DNA from: an uncultured Clostridia bacterium
GTDB taxonomy: Bacteria > Bacillota > Clostridia > Oscillospirales > Acutalibacteraceae
Reading direction: 5' to 3'
NCBI GenBank assembly: GCA_944412445.1
Contig: CALYBJ010000021.1
Coordinates: 1 to 38,383, forward strand
Length of the DNA stretch: 38,383 nucleotides
In this document: positions 8,267 to 16,236 of the stretch, in pieces
Numbering within the stretch: position 1 is the first letter of the stretch
Layout of the letters: the number at the start of each line of letters is the position of its first letter
The notes under the pieces: model-generated
Told to the model about the DNA's origin: nothing
Seen by the model: the letters and a program-made list of their open reading frames with translations, nothing else
Database searches by the model: none
Made by a program: the position numbers and the translations under genes

Positions 8267-9697
8267 ATGAAAAACACATACGAAACACCCTTTAATTCAA
8301 GATATGCAAGTCCCGAAATGCAGTATCTGTTTTCTCCTGATTTTAAGTTCAGAAGCTGGAGAAGGCTGTGGATTTGCCTTGCGGAAAGCGAAAAGGAGCT
8401 GGGACTGCCCATAACCGACGAGCAGATAGAGGAGCTGAAAGCCCATAAGGACGACATAAACTACGAGGTAGCCCAGCAAAGGGAAAAAGAGTGCCGTCAC
8501 GACGTAATGTCCCATGTTTACGCCTACGGAGTACAGTGTCCCAAGGCAAAGGGAATCATACATTTAGGAGCGACCTCCTGCTATGTAGGGGACAATACCG
8601 ACATTATCATAATGACCGAGGCATTAAAGCTTGTGTCAGGGAAGATTGCCAACATTTTAAGCGTTTTAAGGGATTTTGCGGAAAAATATAAAAATCTGCC
8701 CTGTCTTGCCTTTACACATTATCAGCCCGCCCAGCCTACCACCGTAGGAAAGCGAGCCACTCTCTGGATGATGGATCTGCTTCTTGATTTGAAGGCGGTT
8801 GAAAATCAGATTGACAATATGCTTCTTTTAGGCTCCAAGGGAACCACGGGAACTCAGGCAAGCTTTGTGGAGCTTTTTGAGGGAGACGCCGAGAAAATAA
8901 AGGCTCTTGACAGAAAGATTGCTGAAAAAACAGGCTTTAAGGGAGTTTTGCCCGTATCGGGACAGACATACACAAGAAAAATTGATTTCCAGGTGCTTTC
9001 AATCCTTTCGGGAATAGCTCAGTCGGCTACTAAATTCTCAAACGACATAAGACTTTTACAGCACATGAAGGAAATCGAGGAGCCTTTTGAAAAGCATCAG
9101 ATAGGCTCGTCAGCCATGGCGTACAAGAGAAACCCCATGAGAAGCGAAAGAATTGCGGGACTTGCCAGATATGTAATATGCGACGCTCAGAACCCGGCAA
9201 TAACCGCGGCCACACAGTGGTTCGAAAGAACTCTTGACGACTCTGCCAACAGAAGAATAAGCATTGCCGAGGGATTTTTAGCAACGGACGGAATCCTCAG
9301 CCTTTATCTTAACGTAGCCGACGGACTTGTGGTATACGAAAAGATGATAGAGCAGAGGCTTATGAACGAGCTGCCCTTTATGGCAACGGAAAACATAATG
9401 ATGGACGCCGTAAGGGAGAGAGGCGGCGACAGACAGGAGCTTCACGAGAAAATCAGAGTACATTCCATGGAAGCGGGCAAGCAGGTTAAAAACGGAGGCA
9501 GAAACGACCTTGTGGACAGAATCGCCGCCGACCCCTCATTCGGAATGACAAAGGAGCAGATTATAAGCATATTAAAGCCTGAAAACTTTATAGGTCTTGC
9601 TCCCGTGCAGGTAGAGGATTTCATAAAGAACGAAATCGACCCTGCCCTTGAAAAATATAAAGATCAACTGGGACTTAAAGCTGAAATCAATGTGTAA
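8267..9697 (+). CDS. purB: Adenylosuccinate lyase
   Basis: PurB is a fumarase/aspartase-superfamily lyase that releases fumarate in two purine steps, from SAICAR and from adenylosuccinate. The 476-residue protein carries the superfamily signature GSSAMAYKRNPMRSE around residues 282-296. A conserved THYQPAQPTT segment near 145-154 holds the catalytic His, and HLGATSCYVGDN lies near residue 100. AAAGGCGG lies before ATG 8267. It comes 50 bases after dapL on the same strand and is followed 14 bases later by a secreted peptidase gene that has its own strong RBS. There is no functional link to the neighbours beyond shared housekeeping. Confidence 0.96.
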   Translation: MKNTYETPFNSRYASPEMQYLFSPDFKFRSWRRLWICLAESEKELGLPITDEQIEELKAHKDDINYEVAQQREKECRHDVMSHVYAYGVQCPKAKGIIHLGATSCYVGDNTDIIIMTEALKLVSGKIANILSVLRDFAEKYKNLPCLAFTHYQPAQPTTVGKRATLWMMDLLLDLKAVENQIDNMLLLGSKGTTGTQASFVELFEGDAEKIKALDRKIAEKTGFKGVLPVSGQTYTRKIDFQVLSILSGIAQSATKFSNDIRLLQHMKEIEEPFEKHQIGSSAMAYKRNPMRSERIAGLARYVICDAQNPAITAATQWFERTLDDSANRRISIAEGFLATDGILSLYLNVADGLVVYEKMIEQRLMNELPFMATENIMMDAVRERGGDRQELHEKIRVHSMEAGKQVKNGGRNDLVDRIAADPSFGMTKEQIISILKPENFIGLAPVQVEDFIKNEIDPALEKYKDQLGLKAEINV

Positions 9698-9711
9698 ACA
9701 AGGAGAACGCT

Positions 9712-10980
9712 ATGAAACTTAAAAAACTTATCTCGGCTGTTTTACTTGTAACATTATTGATTTCCACACTGTCAATAGGCGCTTTTGGAAGCAATACTCT
9801 TTACTGGCCCGTACCGGGACACACTGCCCTTTCTCAGGAATTTCATGACGGAAACGCCATAGACATTTCCGACGGAAGCATAGCCGGAGCCACGGTAATT
9901 GCGGCAATGGGCGGAACGGTAACCCATATTTATCTGTGCGGACAGCAGCATTACGGCTCTTTTCATGACTGCTCAGGCTTCGGAACGGGACTTGTAATAG
10001 CCGGCGACGACGGCAGAACCTATCAGTACGCCCATATGCAGGGGGGAAGTATTCCCTCGGATGTATACTGGGGCGGAAGAGTAAATGCGGGACAGGTTAT
10101 AGGCAGGGTAGGCACAACCGGTTATTCTTCGGGAAACCATCTTCATTTCGCAATATCCTACGGCAATTACTGGAACGCAAGCGGAATAAATCCTATGAAC
10201 GAAAGCTACATATACGACAATCCCAATGTTCAGGTAACAATGACATTTGAGGGCACCCGCTGTGAGTACGATACAAGCAATGTGTTTGTATATACAAAGG
10301 CTGTTGCCAATGTTACGGGAAGCTTTACGGAAGCAGGAATCACTATCTGGGACAGCAAGGGCACTGAAGTAGGTCATAAATCGGAATCGGTAAGCTATAA
10401 CAGAGCCGATTTGGAAATCTGGTACAACGCGGCTCAGGAGCTTGGAATAACTCTTCAGCCGGGAACGGATTACAGCTGCCGGATTTATACGGTGTTTAAC
10501 GGAAAAAGGTATGAAACGGAAACAATCAGCTTCCGCACTGCGGGAGAAGCTCCCACAGAGCCTCCGACTCAGCCTTCACCGGACATATACGGCGATACTC
10601 TTATAATTGAGGACTTTGCGCAGGATTATGTTATTGTGCTTGAGGAAGAGCTTTTGATTCTTACCGTGGACGGAGTAGACCCGGAGAATTTTATGGATTT
10701 CTTTAAAAATCCCGAAATGACAATACATTACAGCGGTTCTTATGTAGGTACGGGCAACTATCTTGATTTTGCTCAGAAGCAGTATGATATAATTGTTTTT
10801 AATGATGCGAATGGCGACGGCAGGGTAACGGCAGCCGACGCAAGACTTACTTTAAGAGCGGCGGCGTCTCTTGAAGATTTTGACATTCTTCAGTTTTATG
10901 CGGCTGATGTTGACTCAAACGGGAGAATCACAGCTGCCGACGCAAGAGCCATACTGCGAATGGCGGCAGGACTTGAATAA
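9712..10980 (+). CDS. Secreted M23-family peptidase with C-terminal dockerin
   Basis: The 422-residue protein starts with a signal peptide (KLKKLISAVLLVTLLISTL, cleavage near residue 26). The M23 LytM-like domain spans about 28-165. The first zinc region is FHDGNAIDIS, where His45 and Asp51 are five residues apart rather than the usual three. YAHM lies near residue 107 and the HxH motif is H143-L-H145. A beta-sandwich region follows, then a Pro/Thr linker around 281-290 and a region to about 360. The last 60 residues are two EF-hand-like dockerin repeats, NGDGRVTAADAR and SNGRITAADAR. It should cleave peptidoglycan cross-bridges outside the cell. AAGGAGA precedes ATG 9712. The altered zinc spacing leaves a small doubt about activity. 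Confidence 0.85.
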   Translation: MKLKKLISAVLLVTLLISTLSIGAFGSNTLYWPVPGHTALSQEFHDGNAIDISDGSIAGATVIAAMGGTVTHIYLCGQQHYGSFHDCSGFGTGLVIAGDDGRTYQYAHMQGGSIPSDVYWGGRVNAGQVIGRVGTTGYSSGNHLHFAISYGNYWNASGINPMNESYIYDNPNVQVTMTFEGTRCEYDTSNVFVYTKAVANVTGSFTEAGITIWDSKGTEVGHKSESVSYNRADLEIWYNAAQELGITLQPGTDYSCRIYTVFNGKRYETETISFRTAGEAPTEPPTQPSPDIYGDTLIIEDFAQDYVIVLEEELLILTVDGVDPENFMDFFKNPEMTIHYSGSYVGTGNYLDFAQKQYDIIVFNDANGDGRVTAADARLTLRAAASLEDFDILQFYAADVDSNGRITAADARAILRMAAGLE

Positions 10981-10994
10981 AAACATCGGTTAAA

Positions 10995-11029
10995 GTATGG
11001 GAGGAGATTTTTTCTGCTCCCGTATTTTT
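10995..11029 (+). terminator. Rho-independent terminator after the M23 gene
   Basis: GTATGGGAG (10995-11003) pairs with CTCCCGTAT (11017-11025) with one wobble, followed by TTTT. It sits 14 bases after the M23 stop codon and probably closes the transcript that starts upstream. Confidence 0.75.
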
Positions 11030-11060
11030 AACTCAGCAAAAACAAAAGGCAGTGGTTAAA

Positions 11061-13958
11061 ATGTTTTTGAAATTAAAAAAGATTACGGCAGTTATATTGG
11101 CGGCGGCAGTTTTAAGCTCGTTTAATATAGCGGCTTATGCCCAAACCCAACAAGGTGACGGGGAATTTTCCGAGGGTGTTCAGGGAATTTCACTTGAAGG
11201 CTTCGATATTCCCTATAATGCAACAATTAATCTTCAAATTCCCAATGAAAAGCAAAACGGAGTATATTTTTTAAGCGGAAACCGTTTGAGCTTTTATTTC
11301 TTTGATACAATGAGCTATACGGATTCTCTTTACAGTTTTAAGGGCTGTACCGACGCTTATGTTTCAGGGGATAAACTTTACGTGCTTTACCGTGATACTG
11401 TTACGGTTTATAATTTGTCTGAGGGCATAGAGGAAAAAACCGTAACTTTTGACACCTCTCTGGGACGGGCCGTAGGTGTCGACAGTCAGGGCAGAATATA
11501 TTTAGGCATAAGGAAAAACGGGGAAAACATGATATCTCTTTATACGGCAGAGGGAGAGCTTTTATCTTCTGTTGCTACCGATGCCGAGATTTACAGCTTT
11601 GACGGCTTTGACGAAAACAGCGGCAATTTCTTTTTTGAAACCTATTACAACTGGGTTTACTGGGGCTACGACCATGACGGACACGGCCTTGCGGCAGGAA
11701 ATGTTGCCGACAATAAAATAACAATACTGAACGCCGAAAGCAGTGTAACTGTATCGGGAATACTTCAGTACGATCTAAACTGTATGGAGTATCTGTGCCA
11801 AAATTATTATCTTCTTCACCAGAAAGGCGCCGACGCTTTAGGCAATAAATATCTTGTATCCTCAAGCGTTACCTTCGGCAGAGTGAATGTTTACGATATT
11901 GAAAGCTTAGAACAGCTTTTCAGTATTTCAAGAGCGGCTGTTGAGGATGACAACTCTGAAAAGGGCTATTACGACGATGAAAGTATAGGCGTAAGGGCTG
12001 TATACAACGAAGATCGTGACAGCGTAATTATTTACGAAAACGGAAATATTTTAAATGAATACGACACTGAAAACTGGAATGTTGTAGGAACGTATAACAC
12101 AAAATATCCTGTTTTTAATCTTATGACTATGGGTGAAAAGGTAATAGCCGTTGAAAAAACAGACGCGGGCTATTACATGGAATTAATAAACTGGGAAAAT
12201 CCCTCCGAAATCACACCGGAAGCCGAAAAAACAGTAATGACCGTAGGAGAATCTCAGAAAATTTCCTTAAAAACAGGTATGCCGTACAGTATTTTGGGAA
12301 CATGGTCAACGGATAACAGCAGTATAGTCTCTGTAACCGACACAGGCAGTGTAACTGCGTGGAAAGAGGGAAAAGCGAAAATAACCTTTACCGATTTAAG
12401 AGGCGTTTCATCTTCTGTAACAATAACGGTAACAAAAAAGGAAAGCTCTTCTCAGGCAATTAAGACCGTTATTGACGGATATGTTTCAAACAATCTTTCC
12501 TCAAATAATTACACCGTTTGGAGCTCTGTGGTAAATTCATATATTGAGGAAAACAATGACGGAACCTTTACAAAAGTAGGTTATTCATCGGACAAAAAAG
12601 TTATTGTTGAAAAATATTCAAAGGACTTTAAGCTTCTGTCATCAAAAAGCATAGATTCGGAATTGCCTTTGTTCGGAGGCTTTTACGGCACTGAAGATTA
12701 TTATTTCCTTGTGTTCGGAAAAGAGAACCCTAATGACGATGAAAAAGCAGAAGTCATGAGAATAGTTAAGTACGATAAAGATATGAACAGGCTTGACAGC
12801 GCCGGAATTTACGGAGCCAATACATATATACCCTTTGACGCCGGCTCTCTTCGCATGGCCGACCTTCAGGGCAAGCTTTATATTTATACCTGTCATGAAA
12901 TGTTCGCTTCGGAAGACGGACTGCACCATCAGGCAAACATGACCTTTGTTATGGATATTTCCTCAATGGAAATAACGGACAGCTTTTACGATGTTATGAA
13001 CATATCCTACGGCTATGTAAGCCACTCCTTCAACCAGTTTATAAAAACAGACGGCGAGTATATTTACAGAGCCGACCACGGCGACGCCTATCCGAGGGCT
13101 TTAAGCGTTACGAAGGCTCATAAAGACGATAAAATTACACGCGTCGCCTATGCCAATGTGTTTAATATTCAGGGAAGCATCGGAGCCAACGCCACGGGAG
13201 TATCTCTGGGAGGCTTTGAGCTGTCCGAAAACAACTGTATTCTCGCGGGAAATTCCGTTGACCAGAGCAATTCCTCAGCCTATTATCCCGCCGGCCAGAG
13301 AAATATTTTCCTTACGATAGTGCCGAAAGGCATGACAACGGCAAAAACACTGTGGCTGACCGATTACGACGGAAGGGAAAGCATAAAGCCGTATACGCCT
13401 GTTCTCGTAAAGCTTTCGGAAAACAGCTTCCTTGTAATGTGGGAGGAGTATGAGGACGGAGTGTTCGCGGGAACAAAGGCTGTCACTGTAAACGGCGACG
13501 GAGATATTACGGGAGACACGGCAGTGCTTGATGTAAGGCTTTCTGACTGCCAGCCTGTAATGACGGCAGGGGGAAATGTTGTATGGACAGCAGCGGACGG
13601 CAAAGAGGCGGCAATATACAGCGTAGACCCGTATGACCTTACATCGGCGCAAAAGCCGGAGGAAACAACCAATCCCGATAATACAACCAAGCCCGATAAC
13701 ACAACCAAGCCCGATAATACAACCAAGCCCGATAACACAACTGCAAGCCCCGAACCCGATAATTTAATAAAAGGGGACCTGAACGGCGACGGCAGGGTAA
13801 CTGCGGCAGACGCGAGAATAGCTTTAAGGGCTTCGGCTTCTCTTGAAATTTTAAGCGATATGCAGAAAACAGCCGCTGACATTGACTCAAACGGACGGAT
13901 AACCGCAGCCGACGCAAGAAGAATATTAAGAGCGGCGGCAGGACTTGAAAGGCTCTGA
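11061..13958 (+). CDS. Large secreted propeller-like protein with Big_2 domain and dockerin
   Basis: From ATG 11061 this is a 965-residue protein. The GTG at 11052 is in frame but has no spaced RBS. A signal peptide (KKITAVILAAAVLSSF, ending ...AYAQ) is followed by about 350 residues of short beta-strand repeats resembling WD40/YncE-type propeller blades. A bacterial Ig-like Big_2 domain (about 385-465, TVGESQKI ... WSTDNSSIVSV ... GSVTAWKEGKAKITF) comes next, then a second beta-rich half to about 860. A [TTKPDN] repeat linker (about 868-893) leads into two dockerin repeats, NGDGRVTAADAR and SNGRITAADAR. I see no catalytic motif. It is best described as a surface or scaffold-bound binding protein; the ligand is unknown. 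Confidence 0.75.
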   Translation: MFLKLKKITAVILAAAVLSSFNIAAYAQTQQGDGEFSEGVQGISLEGFDIPYNATINLQIPNEKQNGVYFLSGNRLSFYFFDTMSYTDSLYSFKGCTDAYVSGDKLYVLYRDTVTVYNLSEGIEEKTVTFDTSLGRAVGVDSQGRIYLGIRKNGENMISLYTAEGELLSSVATDAEIYSFDGFDENSGNFFFETYYNWVYWGYDHDGHGLAAGNVADNKITILNAESSVTVSGILQYDLNCMEYLCQNYYLLHQKGADALGNKYLVSSSVTFGRVNVYDIESLEQLFSISRAAVEDDNSEKGYYDDESIGVRAVYNEDRDSVIIYENGNILNEYDTENWNVVGTYNTKYPVFNLMTMGEKVIAVEKTDAGYYMELINWENPSEITPEAEKTVMTVGESQKISLKTGMPYSILGTWSTDNSSIVSVTDTGSVTAWKEGKAKITFTDLRGVSSSVTITVTKKESSSQAIKTVIDGYVSNNLSSNNYTVWSSVVNSYIEENNDGTFTKVGYSSDKKVIVEKYSKDFKLLSSKSIDSELPLFGGFYGTEDYYFLVFGKENPNDDEKAEVMRIVKYDKDMNRLDSAGIYGANTYIPFDAGSLRMADLQGKLYIYTCHEMFASEDGLHHQANMTFVMDISSMEITDSFYDVMNISYGYVSHSFNQFIKTDGEYIYRADHGDAYPRALSVTKAHKDDKITRVAYANVFNIQGSIGANATGVSLGGFELSENNCILAGNSVDQSNSSAYYPAGQRNIFLTIVPKGMTTAKTLWLTDYDGRESIKPYTPVLVKLSENSFLVMWEEYEDGVFAGTKAVTVNGDGDITGDTAVLDVRLSDCQPVMTAGGNVVWTAADGKEAAIYSVDPYDLTSAQKPEETTNPDNTTKPDNTTKPDNTTKPDNTTASPEPDNLIKGDLNGDGRVTAADARIALRASASLEILSDMQKTAADIDSNGRITAADARRILRAAAGLERL
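13666..13737 (+). repeat. Four 18-bp tandem repeats coding the TTKPDN linker
   Basis: Four 18-bp units of the form CAACCAAGCCCGATAAYA lie end to end. Units 1 and 3 end in AATA and units 2 and 4 in AACA, so the array looks like a duplicated 36-bp block. It encodes the flexible linker ahead of the dockerin in the large secreted protein. Confidence 0.9.
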
Positions 13959-13993
13959 AAAAATTGAAAAATGAGGCATAATTCTGCTTCAGC

Positions 13994-14026
13994 AACGGAG
14001 GGTAAAGGAAAAGCCCTCCGTTTTTT
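13994..14026 (+). terminator. Rho-independent terminator
   Basis: AACGGAGGG (13994-14002) pairs with CCCTCCG (14014-14020) across an 11-base loop and is followed by TTTTTT. It ends the transcript of the large dockerin protein, just before the convergent DUF6291 gene. Confidence 0.9.
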
Positions 14027-14042
14027 GTAAAGGCATTTTAGG

Positions 14043-14135
14043 TTTTGAACAATAAAAGAGTTGAATGTTCAAAACTACAGCTTTTGAACATACTTTTGAA
14101 CAAAGTTTTGAACAAAAGCGAAAAAATGTTCAAAA
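14043..14135. repeat. Iteron-like cluster of six TTTTGAAC copies
   Basis: Exact TTTTGAAC octamers occur on + at 14043, 14082, 14094 and 14106, and on - (as GTTCAAAA) at 14067 and 14128. The three central copies are spaced exactly 12 bases apart. The cluster lies between the terminator at 13994 and the stop codon of the DUF6291 gene, partly overlapping that stop. Regular spacing of a short asymmetric word is typical of replication-initiator or repressor binding arrays. The core GAAC also forms half of the LexA-like boxes on the other side of the gene. Confidence 0.7.
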
Positions 14136-14546
14136 CTTTTTTGAATTTTTCCCAGTATCGTTATCAATATCACTATCATTATCATTATCATTATCAATAT
14201 CATTATCATTATCGGTATCCTTCGTAAAGAGGCGTATAGGGTCGGTACCGTCCGTATCGAAGGGTATGCTTGCAACGCCTGATTCCTTGAGCTTTTTCCA
14301 TCTTGCCTTTGCAATCTGCTGATTTCTCAGGCAGGTTGCCTCGTATTTGATTTTGTCCCGGTCAAGGTTCTCCTTCACCATGGCAAAGGCTATGGACTCC
14401 TTTTCGTCTAAATCCTGGGGCAGGATACCGTTTCTTTCATAGTCAAAAACGGCTCTTGTAAGGTGTCCCAGCTCTGCGTCGGATAACAGCTTGAACCACT
14501 GCCAGTAATCCGTATACATGATAAACGATTTTTTTTCTTTTCTCAA
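14130..14546 (-). CDS. DUF6291-like protein with Asp-rich repeat tail
   Basis: The product is 138 residues. The body contains YTDYWQWFKLLSDAELGHLTRAVFDYERNG, written here as overlapping short pieces YTDYWQWFKLLSDAELGHL and TRAVFDYERNG. This is a small domain (DUF6291-like) common near replication genes of Firmicutes phages. The tail is a run of Asp-X pairs encoded by a hexamer array. I chose TTG 14546 because AGGAGAG lies six bases upstream; the longer frame to 14663 would run through the promoter. Expression is probably controlled by the consensus promoter and LexA-like boxes at 14584-14636. The gene stands alone among dockerin genes, which suggests a phage or element remnant. Its molecular function is unknown. 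Confidence 0.7.
   Translation of the reverse strand: MRKEKKSFIMYTDYWQWFKLLSDAELGHLTRAVFDYERNGILPQDLDEKESIAFAMVKENLDRDKIKYEATCLRNQQIAKARWKKLKESGVASIPFDTDGTDPIRLFTKDTDNDNDIDNDNDNDSDIDNDTGKNSKKF
14156..14221. repeat. Eleven-unit hexanucleotide array inside the DUF6291 gene
   Basis: Eleven consecutive TATCNN units (GATANN pattern on the - strand) run without interruption. They encode the DN/DI/DS/DT tail of the protein. Similar repeat tracts coding D-T-D-type tails are known inside replisome-organiser genes of Firmicutes phages, where the DNA repeat can act as an origin; a role here is inference. Confidence 0.9.
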
Positions 14547-14583
14547 ATTTATCTCTCCTGTGTTTATATAAATTAGCAGTTGC

Positions 14584-14636
14584 AGAACAAATGTTTGCTT
14601 TGTGAACATTATAGAACAAATGTTTGAATTTGTCAA
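14584..14636 (-). promoter_or_regulatory. Consensus promoter with two LexA-like boxes
   Basis: On the - strand TTGACA (14636-14631) and TATAAT (14613-14608) are separated by exactly 17 bases, a perfect sigma-A promoter. Two identical 14-mers, AGAACAAATGTTTG on the + strand, lie at 14613-14626 (inside the spacer) and 14584-14597 (just downstream of the predicted start of transcription). They fit the Gram-positive SOS box GAAC-N4-GTTY. Double occupancy would block polymerase completely, so the gene is probably tightly repressed until damage. A phage-type repressor with similar half-sites is an alternative. Confidence 0.75.
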
Positions 14637-14820
14637 GAAGAATTCCTTTTTTTTACAAAACATAAAATGTTACGGAAATATAAAAAAACATATTTAATAC
14701 GCCGTTTTTGACATATCAAATATGTTTTCACAAAAAATCAATATAAAAATTTAAAAAAATGCAAGAATATTTTTAAAACATAAAAATTTAAAAATATTTA
14801 AAAAATTCTGCTGAAAGACA

Positions 14821-16137
14821 TTAAAAATTTTCAATTCCGGCGGCTTTTCTTAAAATAAATCTGGCGTCGGCAGAAGTAATTTTTCCGTCTTCGTTAACAT
14901 CCGCGCTGACAAAAATAACGGCGGATTCATCCTCAATTCCGGCTGAAACTCTCAGCGTAATTCTTGCGTCTGCCGATGTGACCTTTCCGTCTCCGTTAAC
15001 ATCGCCCATAATAAACGAGTCGGCGTCGATACAGTAAATTTCATCGCTGTATGCATTTGCAATATTGTTATCGCCGTCAACTGCGTAAACGAAAACAGTA
15101 TAAATTCCTTCATCCTCGGGAGTGAAAGTAAAAATTCCGCTTTCAGACAAATCGCTTATGGTGATTACGGTGCCGTATCTGTAAACAGTGAAGGAATACT
15201 GATATTTTGTGCTGTTTCCGCCTGCCGCCATTGCCGACCAGGTTATTGCTTCACCGGGTTTTACAGTCTGACGGTTTGCCGAAACAAAGGATATTTTCAA
15301 ATCATTTTCAGACGCCTGGTTTACTGATAATAGGGAGGCATATTTTAAATTTATCCAGCCGGGAATATTTTCATAAGAGGTTTTTCCCCAGTCATTTTTT
15401 ACTTCCGTAACCGTAACAACGGTATCCATGGGAATAAGTCCGAGAGAGGTGCTGTTTATTGATGCCTCTTCCCTCAAATTAAGCATGGAAGCAGTAGTTT
15501 TATAGTCGCCTGTGCTGTATTCATCCTGACTGCTGCTGTCCGAGGAGGCTGTATTGCCGCCGGAAAAATATACGCAGCAGTAAGGATTGCCGTTCATTCG
15601 TCTGTAAGCGTTTACAAATCCGTCAACGGAAAGCACCGTTCCCTGTCCTTCGGAATAGCTTGTTCCGTTGTAGTAGGTGCTGAATGAGTCGGTAAAATAA
15701 ACATATCCGTCAATAATCGCAGCAATATAGAGAATGTGCAGGCTGCCGCTGGAGCCGCCGGTTCCCAGGGAATAGATAACATTGTATATTTCATTGCCTT
15801 CCTGCTCAATAAGGTCGTAAAGACAGTCTGCCCCTTCAAACAGGTTTACATTATATCCGCCTGAGGTTTTTTCGGCGTCATCAAAATATGTAAGGCAGTC
15901 AATGCCCGAGCCGCTGAAATCAAGCCCGTCCTTATAAATTCCCGCAGCCAAAAGCTGATAAGCCGTGGCAAGATTGCAGTTACCGTAAAAAGAGGATCTT
16001 CCCGCCAGGGAAAGCGCTTTGTCGTAATTTGCGGTAATGCCGTTTAAGATGTCCTGATTATATGCGGAGGCGAAAAGTCCTCCTGCGGAAATAATCATTG
16101 TAAGCGCAAGCAATACGCTGATAATTTTTTTCTTCAT
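14821..16137 (-). CDS. Secreted cysteine-peptidase-like protein with SH3b and dockerin
   Basis: The protein has 438 residues from ATG 16137, which has TTGGAG upstream; a TTG one codon earlier is also in frame. A signal peptide (MKKKIISVLLALTMIISAG) is followed by a papain-fold/C39-like domain. It has C54 in YGNCNLAT, H134 in SLHILYIAAI and D150 in YFTDSF, in the order Cys-His-Asp. An SH3b wall-binding domain (about 212-270: LNLREEASINSTSLG ... GWINLKYASLL) comes next, then one beta-sandwich module (about 275-365). Two dockerin repeats close the protein, NGDGKVTSADAR and NEDGKITSADAR. The SH3b domain points to peptidoglycan as the target. The catalytic assignment is by motif only. It lies downstream of, and on the same strand as, the lysozyme-like gene. 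Confidence 0.7.
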   Translation of the reverse strand: MKKKIISVLLALTMIISAGGLFASAYNQDILNGITANYDKALSLAGRSSFYGNCNLATAYQLLAAGIYKDGLDFSGSGIDCLTYFDDAEKTSGGYNVNLFEGADCLYDLIEQEGNEIYNVIYSLGTGGSSGSLHILYIAAIIDGYVYFTDSFSTYYNGTSYSEGQGTVLSVDGFVNAYRRMNGNPYCCVYFSGGNTASSDSSSQDEYSTGDYKTTASMLNLREEASINSTSLGLIPMDTVVTVTEVKNDWGKTSYENIPGWINLKYASLLSVNQASENDLKISFVSANRQTVKPGEAITWSAMAAGGNSTKYQYSFTVYRYGTVITISDLSESGIFTFTPEDEGIYTVFVYAVDGDNNIANAYSDEIYCIDADSFIMGDVNGDGKVTSADARITLRVSAGIEDESAVIFVSADVNEDGKITSADARFILRKAAGIENF

Positions 16138-16236
16138 CAAAAAACTCCAATATGGTTTATTTATTAAAAGCCTAAAAAGATAAGCTTAAAAACAAAATTA
16201 ATCAGATTTTCATTTCCCGTAAAAAAGTCTTTGCAA

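Noticed and set aside
12642..13882. Several long - strand frames within the large dockerin gene
   Set aside because: They lie opposite a gene with signal peptide, Ig-like domain and dockerin repeats, and they show no RBS or family motif.
14043..14135. CRISPR-like reading of the TTTTGAAC cluster
   Set aside because: The repeat is only 8 bases, spacing is 12 to 24 bases with both orientations, and no cas gene is present.
14045..14322. Overlapping + strand frames with Ser-Leu and His-Tyr runs
   Set aside because: They are translations of the TATCNN array and the iteron region in other frames, without an RBS; the - strand DUF6291 frame has an RBS and a promoter.
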